Source: CBDCXE01 sp965223725 [NCBI: Nitrospinota bacterium] (lineage in GTDB: Bacteria; Nitrospinota_A; UBA7883). Taken from it: a stretch of 64,000 nt of DNA. Location of the stretch: assembly GCA_965223725.1 (NCBI GenBank), contig CBDCXE010000003.1:1-64000 (forward strand), read 5' to 3'. Of this stretch, positions 18,185-27,310 are shown in pieces (positions within the stretch are counted from its first letter, which is position 1; every line of letters begins with the position of its first letter). The notes below the pieces were generated by a model that was not told the DNA's origin, ran no database searches, and was given only the letters and a program-made list of their open reading frames with translations. The position numbers and the translations under genes were made by a program.

Positions 18185-18457
18185 TTAGGGGAATATGCGG
18201 TAAATATCTTTCCTATGCGCAATGCGTTGAAATATAATAAGCCGGTTAACTTTATCCATAGTAATACCGATACGGTAATCCCCGATTCGTATTTTGTATT
18301 TATCCGGATAGCCTTTCATCTGTTCGACATACCCAAGCTCGAATGGATCGATCGACAAAATTTGGTCAAAGGCGATAACTTCAGCTTTGGTTTGTATTTC
18401 TATTGGTAGTTTGGCAAGCTCTTTCAGAAAACGTTTTGTGTACTCAACGTTCCACAT
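18185..18457 (-). CDS. RelE/ParE-family toxin
   Basis: The 90-residue protein has the RelE fold pattern: WNVEYTKRFLKELAKLP at the start, KYKIRIGDYRIGITMD in the central strands and IAHRKDIYRIFP at the end. RelE-type toxins cleave mRNA in the ribosomal A site; the C-terminal His-Arg-Lys-x-x-Tyr pattern is the usual active region. Its ATG directly follows the antitoxin stop, the classic antitoxin-first arrangement. Confidence 0.88.
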   Translation of the reverse strand: MWNVEYTKRFLKELAKLPIEIQTKAEVIAFDQILSIDPFELGYVEQMKGYPDKYKIRIGDYRIGITMDKVNRLIIFQRIAHRKDIYRIFP

Positions 18458-18652
18458 CTATTTTATTGACTGGTAAAACTTTTTAGCGTCATCAGGCGCA
18501 AGCCGCTCTTCATCAGCCGTTTCATCCATCAATTCCGCTAATCCATGGTTTTCGATCACCTCTTCGATCCGCTCAAACTCATCGATAGGGATCTGGACCG
18601 CCACCGGCTTGTCGTTTTCATCGACCAATATTTTTTTATGAATTTTGTTCAT
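18458..18652 (-). CDS. Antitoxin of the RelE-type pair
   Basis: The 64-residue protein has a short N-terminal strand region (KKILVDENDKPVAVQIPIDEFERIEEVIE), resembling Phd/RelB-like or PHD-type antitoxins, and an acidic C-terminus that would wrap the toxin. It is immediately upstream of the toxin with no gap. The cognate promoter is probably in 18660-18720 on the reverse strand, where TATGAT and TACAAT can be read. Its family assignment is weaker than that of the toxin. Confidence 0.8.
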   Translation of the reverse strand: MNKIHKKILVDENDKPVAVQIPIDEFERIEEVIENHGLAELMDETADEERLAPDDAKKFYQSIK

Positions 18653-18727
18653 TTCGCCAACTCGTACAGTTTTGAAGTTATTGTATCATACGGTAACTGG
18701 TATATATCCAATTATAACAAACGTAGG

Positions 18728-18756
18728 TTGACAATGCTTCGTAGTGGTAAGATAAT
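18728..18756 (+). promoter_or_regulatory. Sigma-70-type promoter of the HEPN-like gene
   Basis: TTGACA at 18728-18733 is followed by a 17-bp spacer and GATAAT at 18751-18756, a near-consensus promoter 36 bases ahead of the ATG at 18792. Confidence 0.6.
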
Positions 18757-18791
18757 TTAGGAACGTTATTTGATCATTATTATGTTGGATT

Positions 18792-19328
18792 ATGACTCGT
18801 AAAGAACGCTGTATCCGCGCATCTATAATCTGCGGGCACTGCATACGGAATCTTGCTTTCTATAGATCTGGTTGGGACAATAGAAAATCAAAATTTGAAG
18901 GTCAATTTTTAATAAGGGCTAATGGGAACTTTTTAGATATTTGTGTTTTAGAGTGGTGCAAGCTTTTTGGTGATCAAAGAGCAAAACATAATTGGAAAAA
19001 AGTAGTTTCTGATCAAAGATATTTTTATTCAGGTTTGTTGCAAACACTCTGTATTACACATTCCGAATTTGATAACTACATAAAGAAAGTGAGAGTATAT
19101 AGAGATAAATTTATTGCACATCTGGATGATGAACATACTATGTATCCTCCTTTTTTAGACGTAATACTAGAAAGTACATCATTCCTGTATGACTATCTCA
19201 GAGCACGTGAAGATAAATGGAATTTGTTTGGGATGATATCAAACAATGCATCAGAAATATACCAAGAAAGTTTTGATGAAGGTAAGTACTGGTACAATGA
19301 GACAGCCAAAATCAAATATAATATTTAG
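18792..19328 (+). CDS. HEPN-like (AbiU2-type) protein, unrecognised family
   Basis: The 178-residue product is predicted mostly helical. It contains VRVYRDKFIAHLDDEH, whose R-x5-H spacing matches the RX4-6H motif of HEPN ribonucleases and related AbiU2/AbiV-like proteins. Many HEPN proteins act as RNases in toxin-antitoxin or phage-defence systems. The gene is much more AT-rich than its neighbours and uses different codons, which suggests recent transfer. It lies next to a RelE-type pair and has its own good promoter. No partner nucleotidyltransferase antitoxin is adjacent. The HEPN call rests on one motif and general helicity, so function is uncertain. Confidence 0.6.
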   Translation: MTRKERCIRASIICGHCIRNLAFYRSGWDNRKSKFEGQFLIRANGNFLDICVLEWCKLFGDQRAKHNWKKVVSDQRYFYSGLLQTLCITHSEFDNYIKKVRVYRDKFIAHLDDEHTMYPPFLDVILESTSFLYDYLRAREDKWNLFGMISNNASEIYQESFDEGKYWYNETAKIKYNI

Positions 19329-19337
19329 CATTACCAA

Positions 19338-20240
19338 TCAAAACCCCCGGCTCAATCCCAGCTCTTTCGCCAACCGGACGGCTTCGTCCCATTCCTCGCG
19401 GGTGGTGGGTCGGTTGATTTCTTCATGGTCGCACGATTTATACATGGGGCGGTACTGGTCCATGATGTTGATATAGGTCTCCTTCGATATCTCCTCCGCC
19501 ACGAACCGTAGAATCTCCTCGGTCCCGCACGTATTGTTCGGCATGACAAGGTGACGGACCAGCAGGCCACGCCGGGCTATGCCGCGGTTATCCAGCGCAA
19601 GGTCGCCCACCTGCCGATGCATCTCCCGCACCGCCCGCTTAGCCACCTCCGGATAGTCGGGCGCGTCGGCGTATCGCTGGGCCGATTCAGCATCACCGAA
19701 CTTGATGTCGGGCATATAGATATCGACGATCCCGTCCAGCAGCCGGATGGTCTCCACCGATTCGTACCCGCCGCAGTTCCACACGATCGGCAGCTCCAGC
19801 CCCGCCTCGACCGCCTCTGGCAGCGCCGCGATTATCGACGCAGTGTAATGGGTCGGCGTGACAAAGTTGATGTTGTGGCAGCCGGCCCTCTGCAGCTCGA
19901 TCATTATCGTCGCCAGTTGCGATGGTGTGATGACGGCGCCCTGCCCCTGATGACTGATATCGTAGTTCTGGCAAAAGACGCAACGCAGGTTGCAATCGGT
20001 CAGGAAGATCGTGCCGGAACCGCGCAGACCAACCAGCGGCGGCTCCTCGCCGAAATGGGCGAACGCGCTGGACACCTTCAGGCTCTTGCCACCGCCGCAT
20101 GTCCCGGTCTCATCTTCGGCCCTGTTCGCGCCACAAACCCGGGCGCACTGGACGCACTCTTCCAGTCTGTTGTTCAGCCGATCTATCCGGTCGAACAGTT
20201 CGCCGTTGTCATAAAGCTGGATGTAAGATGGAGCGCTCAT
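19338..20240 (-). CDS. Radical SAM protein, PflA-like (COG1313 type)
   Basis: The 300-residue protein has the radical SAM motif CNLRCVFCQNYDIS (4Fe-4S bound by C-x3-C-x2-C). An N-terminal Cys cluster (CVQCARVCGANRAEDETGTC) may bind a further cluster. It resembles proteins annotated as putative pyruvate formate-lyase activating enzymes, also related to AmrS. The substrate is unknown and no glycyl radical enzyme is nearby. The gene converges with the HEPN-like gene with a 9-bp gap. Confidence 0.88.
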   Translation of the reverse strand: MSAPSYIQLYDNGELFDRIDRLNNRLEECVQCARVCGANRAEDETGTCGGGKSLKVSSAFAHFGEEPPLVGLRGSGTIFLTDCNLRCVFCQNYDISHQGQGAVITPSQLATIMIELQRAGCHNINFVTPTHYTASIIAALPEAVEAGLELPIVWNCGGYESVETIRLLDGIVDIYMPDIKFGDAESAQRYADAPDYPEVAKRAVREMHRQVGDLALDNRGIARRGLLVRHLVMPNNTCGTEEILRFVAEEISKETYINIMDQYRPMYKSCDHEEINRPTTREEWDEAVRLAKELGLSRGF

Positions 20241-20266
20241 GCCCCATTATACACCCCGTTCCCGGT

Positions 20267-20524
20267 CTACATCTCCAGTTCAATTTCAAAGTTTTTGCCG
20301 ATCCTTTGAATAAAGTTCCCTGCAGGTACTGCGAACGCGATTTCTATAATCTGAGTAGGCGTGAAATGCTTTTGCAATTCTGCCACGGTGTCCGCCTCGG
20401 CCTTTACATTTTTCGTGGTTTCCAGCGCGTATTTCATAACACTCCGTTCCGCGATTGTGAACTTGTCCGATGAGATACCCGCCTCACCAATCAATTGATA
20501 CATTTTTATTAACATATAGTACAA
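20267..20524 (-). pseudogene. Carboxymuconolactone decarboxylase/AhpD-like gene remnant
   Basis: The 85-residue frame matches only the C-terminal part of CMD/AhpD-like proteins (FTIAERSVMKYALE, then HFTPTQIIEIAFAVPAGNFIQRIG and a FEIELEM end). The N-terminal half with the CxxC peroxidase site is missing. Upstream, only a few bases separate it from the divergent AraC gene, leaving no room for a promoter, and no ribosome binding site precedes the available Met codons. A 5'-truncated pseudogene is the best reading. A short non-catalytic CMD protein is less likely. Confidence 0.6.
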
Positions 20525-20537
20525 AGATAAGGTGTAT

Positions 20538-21464
20538 ATGGACTATTTAAGTGATATCCTGAAGACCATCAGCCTGAACAGCGCCATCTATTTCGAGAAG
20601 AGCTTTTGCGGAAGCTGGGGTATGAAGATGGAGCAAAGCCCATACGGCCAGTTCCACGCTGTTACCAGTGGAAGCTGTCTGTTAAAGCTGGAGGATAAGG
20701 AGCAGACGACTTTGTTATCCGCTGGTGATATCATTTTCTTCCCGTTTGGCAGACCACACTCTGTCTCTGACCCAACCGGGACGACCATCATCAATGGGCA
20801 TGAAGTTTATGATGCGCATCAGGAGGGCAGGGAAATTTTCAGTGACGGTGTCGAGCAAGCTTCTTTAATATGTGGTCATTTTGAGTTCGACCGCACACTC
20901 GTTCATCCATTTATCGAGAGCCTGTCCGATTTTATTTATATCAGAGCCAACGATCCATTCTCTAAACTAATCATGAATTTCGTCAGGGAAATAAGCCAGG
21001 AGAACGAGCGGCAGGTCCCGGGCCATAGAGCAGTCATCCGTAAGCTGGCGGAGATACTCTTCATCCAGATAGTCCGAAGCTACGCTTTGAACTCGGAGCA
21101 GGATATCAGTTTCCTGAAAGTTTTGAGCGATAGAAACATCTCCAGGGCGCTCGACCTGATCCATGCCGCGCCGGAAAAAAACTGGAACATCGATAGCCTG
21201 GTGAAGGAGTCTGGCCTGTCGCGCACATCCTTTATCAACAAGTTCAGCAAGCTGGTGGGCCTGACACCGATCCAATACTTATCAAGCTGGCGGTTGCTCA
21301 AAGGCAAACAGCTTATCGAATCAACCGCATTACCGATTTTCGAGATCGGTGAAAAGGTTGGGTACAACTCGGAAGTGTCGTTCTCGCGGGCGTTCAAACG
21401 GCATTTTAATATATCGCCAGGCAAGGCCCGGACTATGTATAAAGTGCAAAACAACCGGATCTAA
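20538..21464 (+). CDS. AraC-family transcriptional regulator with cupin sensor
   Basis: The 308-residue protein has an N-terminal cupin-like sensor (LLSAGDIIFFPFGRPHSVSD, AraC-binding cupin_6 type) and a C-terminal pair of helix-turn-helix motifs (IDSLVKESGLSRTSFINKF, EIGEKVGYNSEVSFSRAFK). The ATG at 20538 follows AAGG at a short distance; a GTG two codons upstream is an alternative. Members of this group often control a divergent oxidoreductase or CMD-type gene. The only divergent neighbour here is the CMD remnant, which may once have been its target. Confidence 0.9.
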   Translation: MDYLSDILKTISLNSAIYFEKSFCGSWGMKMEQSPYGQFHAVTSGSCLLKLEDKEQTTLLSAGDIIFFPFGRPHSVSDPTGTTIINGHEVYDAHQEGREIFSDGVEQASLICGHFEFDRTLVHPFIESLSDFIYIRANDPFSKLIMNFVREISQENERQVPGHRAVIRKLAEILFIQIVRSYALNSEQDISFLKVLSDRNISRALDLIHAAPEKNWNIDSLVKESGLSRTSFINKFSKLVGLTPIQYLSSWRLLKGKQLIESTALPIFEIGEKVGYNSEVSFSRAFKRHFNISPGKARTMYKVQNNRI

Positions 21465-21608
21465 CTATGTTTGAACCCATATTCCTCCGAACTATTCTCC
21501 AATCCATATGTAATATAAAATTGGACTAATGATGTCTGTTTTATGATTACGGTTTATTTATTATTTTGTAAAATTATAAATCATACGTATAAGATTGAAT
21601 GTTTAAAG

Positions 21609-21794
21609 ATGAGAAAACGATTTAAAAATAAGAAACGATCCTGCGGCCTTTGCAAACCACATAAAAAGGGATGGCACAACCGTTGGTCTCCAAAAGAAGA
21701 GGCGCATTTAAAGGAATTTGAATTGTTTAATGAACGAGAGTTTGAAGAGCATGACCAATACGAAAAAGATTTTGAGGATTATGGCTGGGTTTGA
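21609..21794 (+). CDS. Small basic/acidic conserved protein with CxxCKPHK motif
   Basis: The product has 61 residues if read from the ATG at 21609. It starts with a basic stretch and KKRSCGLCKPHKKGWHNRW, followed by a strongly acidic helix. Short proteins with this R-S-C-x-L-C-K-P-H-K pattern recur in many bacteria as uncharacterised proteins. The two Cys and the His could bind zinc. The 5' region up to 21543 is open but AT-rich and lacks a start signal. Confidence 0.65.
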   Translation: MRKRFKNKKRSCGLCKPHKKGWHNRWSPKEEAHLKEFELFNEREFEEHDQYEKDFEDYGWV

Positions 21795-21808
21795 ATTTGT
21801 AACTATGC

Positions 21809-22561
21809 TCACAACTTGAGGAACCGCTCCGACCGCATCTCCCGGCGGGTGTGGGCGCGGATAAATTCGTTCACCACTTTCTCGATATCTTTCATCATCT
21901 CCGCGTTGGCAGTCAGGCGCATCAGCCGGTCGAACGGCGCGGCGACGCTTTTGCTCATCAGCTTCACCGCCCCCACAGACACCTTCAGCGCAGAGTGATC
22001 CTTACGCAGGCAGTCACCGCAAACGGCGCCACCCTTGCCTATGTTAAACCCGGCTTTACCCTGGCCAATCTCGCCGGCGCAATGGACGCATCGCTCCAGA
22101 CTGGGTTGATAGCCGATCAGCCCCATATACTTCAGCTCGAACGCGCGCAGCAGAAGGTCCTGCCTCGCCTTGGCGCCATCACTGGAGAGCGCCCGCAGAT
22201 AGTCGAGCAGCAGCTTATACCCTTCCACATTCAGGTCCCGCTCCCGTTGGCAAACGTCCACCAGCTCCGCAGAGACGAACGCCCGGTTTATCCTTTCGAA
22301 ATCGTCCCGCAGCGGGGCGAACGATTCGATAATGTCGCAAGCGTTCAGCCGCAGCAGGTCGCTGTTCTCCTTCCCGAAAGCTGTCATGTTGCAATGGATG
22401 AACGGCTCCAGCTTGCCGCCGAACCGGCTCTTCCGGCCATAGGCGCCCTTGGCCACCGCCTTGACCTTGCCGAACTGTGATGTGAAAAAGGTGACGATCT
22501 TGTCGTTGTCGCCCAGCTTGATGTTGCGCAGGATTATGGCGGGCGATTCGTAGATGGGCAT
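21809..22561 (-). CDS. recO: DNA repair protein RecO
   Basis: RecO helps load RecA on SSB-coated DNA in the RecFOR pathway. The 250 residues show the N-terminal OB-fold (YESPAIILRNIKLGDNDKIVTFFT), a helical C-terminal domain and a zinc-binding set (CVHCAGEIG ... GAVCGDCL). Length is typical. It lies 6 bp downstream of era on the same strand, a gene order seen in many bacteria. Confidence 0.95.
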   Translation of the reverse strand: MPIYESPAIILRNIKLGDNDKIVTFFTSQFGKVKAVAKGAYGRKSRFGGKLEPFIHCNMTAFGKENSDLLRLNACDIIESFAPLRDDFERINRAFVSAELVDVCQRERDLNVEGYKLLLDYLRALSSDGAKARQDLLLRAFELKYMGLIGYQPSLERCVHCAGEIGQGKAGFNIGKGGAVCGDCLRKDHSALKVSVGAVKLMSKSVAAPFDRLMRLTANAEMMKDIEKVVNEFIRAHTRREMRSERFLKL

Positions 22562-22567
22562 GGTCTG

Positions 22568-23458
22568 CTATTTCAGGGAGCCGTAGCCGAAGTCGGAAAA
22601 CGCGCGTTCATCCCCGGTCCATTTCGGTTTCACTTTCACATGCAGGTCGAGATATATCTGCACGCCGAGCCGCCGCTCCAGCTCCGCCCGCGCCTGGGAG
22701 CCGATTTTTTTCAGCATGGCGCCCTTTTTGCCAATCACGATTTTTTTCTGCGAGTCGCGCTCCACGATAATCAACGCGTAAACAGCGGTCAGGTTCTCCG
22801 ATCGATCCTCCATGTTCTCGACCACCACCGCCGTGGCGTAAGGCAGCTCGTTCTGCAGCGCATAGAACGCCTTTTCCCGGATGATCTCCCCGATGATAAA
22901 CCGCTCCGGCTGATCGGTGATCATATCGGTCGGATAAAACTGCGGACCCTCCGGCAGGGCGGCGGTAATTAACTTTATCAACTCGTCAATGTTGTCGCCG
23001 GTTTTCGCGCTGATCGGCGCCACCTCGTGGAACTGGCCGATTTCGTTCAGGCGGGTGATCTGCTCCAGCAAGGCGTTCTTTTTCACCAGGTCGGTCTTAT
23101 TGATGGCGAGGATCCTTGTCTCGGAGCCTGGTCCGATTCGCTTCAGGGCATACTCATCCGCTTCATAGTCGGGCCGGCTGGCGTCCGCCATGTATAGCAG
23201 AACATCGCTCTGCGCCCCTGCCGATGTGGCGGCGCTGACCATGCTTTTGGTCAACTTCGATTTCGGTTTGATGATCCCGGGTGTATCGATAAAAATGATC
23301 TGCGTATCCTCGTGGTTCAAAACACCCAATATCCGGTTGCGGGTGGTCTGCGGCCGGGGCGAGGTGATGGCGATCTTGCCGCCGATCATACGGTTCAACA
23401 ATGTAGATTTGCCGACGTTCGGCCGGCCGGCGATGGTGACGAATCCGCTTCTGCTCAT
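22568..23458 (-). CDS. era: GTPase Era
   Basis: Era binds the 3' end of 16S rRNA and assists 30S maturation. The 296-residue protein has G1 GRPNVGKSTLL, G3 DTPG, G4 NKTD and a C-terminal KH domain with VIGKKGAMLKKIGSQAR. The length is normal and the start is clear. It probably forms an operon with recO. Confidence 0.97.
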   Translation of the reverse strand: MSRSGFVTIAGRPNVGKSTLLNRMIGGKIAITSPRPQTTRNRILGVLNHEDTQIIFIDTPGIIKPKSKLTKSMVSAATSAGAQSDVLLYMADASRPDYEADEYALKRIGPGSETRILAINKTDLVKKNALLEQITRLNEIGQFHEVAPISAKTGDNIDELIKLITAALPEGPQFYPTDMITDQPERFIIGEIIREKAFYALQNELPYATAVVVENMEDRSENLTAVYALIIVERDSQKKIVIGKKGAMLKKIGSQARAELERRLGVQIYLDLHVKVKPKWTGDERAFSDFGYGSLK

Positions 23459-23497
23459 GACAATAACCCGTGGCCCGGCGACAGGCCGCCCGTCGGT

Positions 23498-24229
23498 TTA
23501 ATCCTTGCCGCCAATGCCGCCTGCGCCGCCAGTCGATTTGATATGTTCCACCTCGGCCGCCAGAAATTCGTATCGGACGCGGGTGATAAACAGAAGAACA
23601 AACAGCAGCAACATGGTGATCATGCTGACTTTAAACGTGGTGAACATGTCAGGGTGCATCCCCGGATCGCCCGGGCCACGCTCTATGACAGGGTGGATCC
23701 CCCGGGACCAGAGCTTCACGCTGTAGTGCACCAGCGGCACATCGGCGAAGCCGACAATGCCCATGACCGCCGCATACTTCGCCCGCATGGTCTCATCTTC
23801 CACTGCAGAACGGAGTACAAGGTAACCAGCGTAGATCAGCCACAGCACAAACGAAGTGGTCAGCCGCGGGTCCCACGACCAATAGACGCCCCAGATCGGC
23901 TTGCCCCACAGCATGCCGGTGAGAAGCGTCAGGGTTATGTACAGCACTCCGATCTGCGCGCCGCAAATCGCGAACCGGTCCCACGTCAGGTTGCCGGTGA
24001 CCAGGTAGGCGATGGAGCATACAAACGTAATGAAAAAACCGACATAGCTGATCATCGCGATCGGCACATGGAAATAGAAAATCTTCTGCGGCATACCCAT
24101 GAACTGCTCCACCGGCGCGAACACGAAAATCATGTATATGGACAACAGCATCAATACAACGGTGACAGCGGCCAGCGCGGCGGTGATCACGCCAATGTTG
24201 CGGAGGATAATATCAATTAATTTTTTCAT
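23498..24229 (-). CDS. ccmC: Haem exporter/chaperone-loading protein CcmC
   Basis: CcmC presents haem to CcmE in the System I pathway of c-type cytochrome maturation. The 243 residues form six membrane helices with the periplasmic Trp-rich WWD-like segment WGKPIWGVYWSWDPRLT and flanking His residues. The C-terminal tail after the last helix is Gly-rich and longer than usual. It is the last gene of a ccmABDC cluster, with its ATG 3 bp after the ccmD stop. Confidence 0.93.
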   Translation of the reverse strand: MKKLIDIILRNIGVITAALAAVTVVLMLLSIYMIFVFAPVEQFMGMPQKIFYFHVPIAMISYVGFFITFVCSIAYLVTGNLTWDRFAICGAQIGVLYITLTLLTGMLWGKPIWGVYWSWDPRLTTSFVLWLIYAGYLVLRSAVEDETMRAKYAAVMGIVGFADVPLVHYSVKLWSRGIHPVIERGPGDPGMHPDMFTTFKVSMITMLLLFVLLFITRVRYEFLAAEVEHIKSTGGAGGIGGKD

Positions 24230-24232
24230 AGG

Positions 24233-24349
24233 TTATTTGCTCAGCCTGGCGATCTCTTTCTCCAGCCGGGCGATGCCCAGGTTGAGCCAAAAAACATAAG
24301 CGAAAAAGAAGACCCAGATTATTGCATAGGCCGCGATCACATAGCTCAT
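24233..24349 (-). CDS. ccmD: CcmD-like small membrane protein
   Basis: This 38-residue frame begins MSYVIAAYAIIWVFFFAYVFW and ends in a charged helix (RLEKEIARLSK), the usual layout of CcmD: one membrane helix and a cytoplasmic amphipathic tail. CcmD stabilises the CcmABC-haem-CcmE complex. It lies between ccmB and ccmC, its normal position, and its stop is 3 bp from the ccmC start. Confidence 0.88.
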   Translation of the reverse strand: MSYVIAAYAIIWVFFFAYVFWLNLGIARLEKEIARLSK

Positions 24350-24406
24350 TATCCAATGTTCTCCTGAAAATAAAAATGGTCAGCTAAAAAAGCGTTGTCA
24401 TCCTCG

Positions 24407-25084
24407 TCACTGTTCTATCAGCTTGTCGAAAACAAGCCACGACACCACCAAGTATATCACGTCGAAAGCGATCAGAATTTTTATCCAGATAAACAGCCCA
24501 TCCATCGGCGCGCCGCGGATCAGCCCGCCGGACGCTTGCACAGCGGCGATGACCACCGGCGCCACCACCGGCAGTGTCAGCAGCGGCCCCAGCATCTCCC
24601 GCGCCCGCAGGTTGACGCTCATGGAGGCGACCAGCGTGCCGACGGTCATGAACCCCAGCGTGCCGAGGAGAAACACGGCGGCCTGCCACAGGAAATTTTC
24701 CATCACGTTCAGGTTGAACAGCACAATGAATATCGGGATGATAAAAATCTCCGTCAGCATCATTAATAGAAAGTTGCCGATCAGCTTGCCGAAATAAATC
24801 GCAGAATGATCCAGCGGCGCCATCATCAGAGCGGAGAGGCAGTCGTTATCTTTTTCATACAGAAAGGAGCGGTTCATCGATATCGCCCCGGCGAACAGAA
24901 ACGCGACCCACAGGATGCCTGCTGCCGCCTCCCGGATGTCGATGGAGGTCAGGTCGAACGCGAAATTGAAAATCACCAGCGTCAGCAGCGCAAAGAAAAA
25001 GCTGGTGGTCACGATCTCCTTGCCGCGCAGCTCCATGGCCAGGTCCTTGCGGATAATGGCGAACACAGCGTTCCAGTAGCCCAT
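24407..25084 (-). CDS. ccmB: Haem exporter permease CcmB
   Basis: CcmB is the membrane subunit paired with the CcmA ATPase. The 225 residues contain six hydrophobic helices, including FLLGTLGFMTVGTLVASMSV and the typical ALLTLPVVAPVVIAA-like end. It starts 2 bp after the ccmA stop. Confidence 0.93.
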   Translation of the reverse strand: MGYWNAVFAIIRKDLAMELRGKEIVTTSFFFALLTLVIFNFAFDLTSIDIREAAAGILWVAFLFAGAISMNRSFLYEKDNDCLSALMMAPLDHSAIYFGKLIGNFLLMMLTEIFIIPIFIVLFNLNVMENFLWQAAVFLLGTLGFMTVGTLVASMSVNLRAREMLGPLLTLPVVAPVVIAAVQASGGLIRGAPMDGLFIWIKILIAFDVIYLVVSWLVFDKLIEQ

Positions 25085-25086
25085 GA

Positions 25087-25818
<732 letters not shown>

Positions 25819-25903
25819 AGCCGATATTGTCGTTTAGGGGCGATCAGGAGTCAACGCAAGATAAAAAATATTTTTGTTATTAATGGCAAACCATTCAACG
25901 CCG

Positions 25904-27262
25904 TCACACCAGGAAAATGTATCGCAGAACAAACAGCCCAGCCAGTATATGCACACCGATGTTCGTCTCCCGGAACCTGCTCTGAAAAATGGTCAGCAGT
26001 GAATAGGTGATGAACCCGGCGCTGAGACCTTCCGAAATGCTGACGGTCAGCGGCGTGATTATGATAGTCATATACGCGCTGAAAGATTCCGCCATATCGT
26101 CCCACCGGATATGCTTGACCAAAGGGAACATCAACGAGCCGACTATGATCAGCGCTGGAGCAATTATCGGGTAGAGCGTAACTCCGCTGCCCGCATCATA
26201 ACCGCCGCCAATGGTTTGCGCCAGCGGCGCGAAGAACAGCGCCAGCAGAAACAGCAGTGCGGTCACCACCGCGGTCAGGCCGGTCCGGCCACCCACCGCC
26301 ACACCGGAGGCGCTCTCTATATAACTGGTGACCGTCGAAACACCCAGCATCGCCCCGACCACCGTCCCGCCAGCGTCCGCCTCGATGGCGCGGTCAGCCT
26401 TCGGCAAGGTTCCATCCTCCTTCGTTAGTCCGGCGGAGGTGGCCACCCCCAGCAGCGTCCCGACGGTGTCGAACAGATCGAGGAACAGAAAAATTGCGAT
26501 CACCAACCAGAAGTTGGGATTCGAAAACAGGCCAGGGAAATCGAGCTTCAGGAACGTTGGCTCGATGGAAGGGGGCGCCCCGGCGATGCCATGAAATTTT
26601 GCAATACCGGTGACCAGCGCCAGGGCAGCGGTGGCAAGAACCCCCAGCATGATGGCGCCGTTGATTTTGCGGACCATGAGGATGGCGATCAGGAACGTGC
26701 CGAACAGCGTCAACAGAACAGGCGCCGATTTAATATCGCCCAGCCGGACAAGCGTGCCAGGCGCGTCTGCTATTATCCCGCCCCACTGCAAGCCAAGCAA
26801 TGCGATGAGAAGACCGATACCAACCGCCAGGCCATAGCGTATGGACCCGGGGACAGCGTCTATTATTTTGTTGGTCACGCCCAATAGCGACAGCGTGATT
26901 ATAATCGAGCCAGATATAAACACCGCCGCCAGCGCCTGCGGCCATTCCAGCCCGAACCCGCCCATGGCCACCGGCCCGCACGCCGTGAACGCGAAGAAAA
27001 AGTTGTGCCCCATGGCCGGCGCCTGGGCGATCGGGTAGTTGGCCAGGAGCGCCATGAACAAAGTAGCGATGGCGGAGGCGAGGCAGGTGGCCACCATGAC
27101 CGAGCCGAAATCCATCCCGGCCGAAACCATAATCGTCGGCTGAACGAAAATGATGTAGCTCATGGTAAGGAACGTGGTCAGCCCGGCGCGCGCTTCTGTG
27201 CCGATCGTGGTGTTGCGCTGGTCCAGGTCGAAAACTGTACGGATATAATCCATGACGTTCAC
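25904..27262 (-). CDS. NCS2-family purine permease, AzgA-like
   Basis: The 452-residue membrane protein has about 13 hydrophobic segments and the AzgA-group blocks NYPIAQAPAMGHNFFFAF and FLDLFDTVGTLLGVA. AzgA-type carriers import hypoxanthine, adenine or guanine with protons. The typical Asn-Ala of the first block is replaced by His-Asn-Phe. The gene stands alone between ccm and queD, so substrate preference cannot be inferred from neighbours. Confidence 0.9.
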   Translation of the reverse strand: MNVMDYIRTVFDLDQRNTTIGTEARAGLTTFLTMSYIIFVQPTIMVSAGMDFGSVMVATCLASAIATLFMALLANYPIAQAPAMGHNFFFAFTACGPVAMGGFGLEWPQALAAVFISGSIIITLSLLGVTNKIIDAVPGSIRYGLAVGIGLLIALLGLQWGGIIADAPGTLVRLGDIKSAPVLLTLFGTFLIAILMVRKINGAIMLGVLATAALALVTGIAKFHGIAGAPPSIEPTFLKLDFPGLFSNPNFWLVIAIFLFLDLFDTVGTLLGVATSAGLTKEDGTLPKADRAIEADAGGTVVGAMLGVSTVTSYIESASGVAVGGRTGLTAVVTALLFLLALFFAPLAQTIGGGYDAGSGVTLYPIIAPALIIVGSLMFPLVKHIRWDDMAESFSAYMTIIITPLTVSISEGLSAGFITYSLLTIFQSRFRETNIGVHILAGLFVLRYIFLV

Positions 27263-27310
27263 TTTGAAAAAAGCTTTAAACGAACCGGTCTGCCCTATAC
27301 ATGATCACGG

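Noticed and set aside
23312-24220. 302-codon frame antisense to era and ccmC
   Set aside because: Both strands cannot be coding here. The Era and CcmC motifs are unmistakable on the reverse strand, while this product is His/Arg/Gln-rich without any domain.
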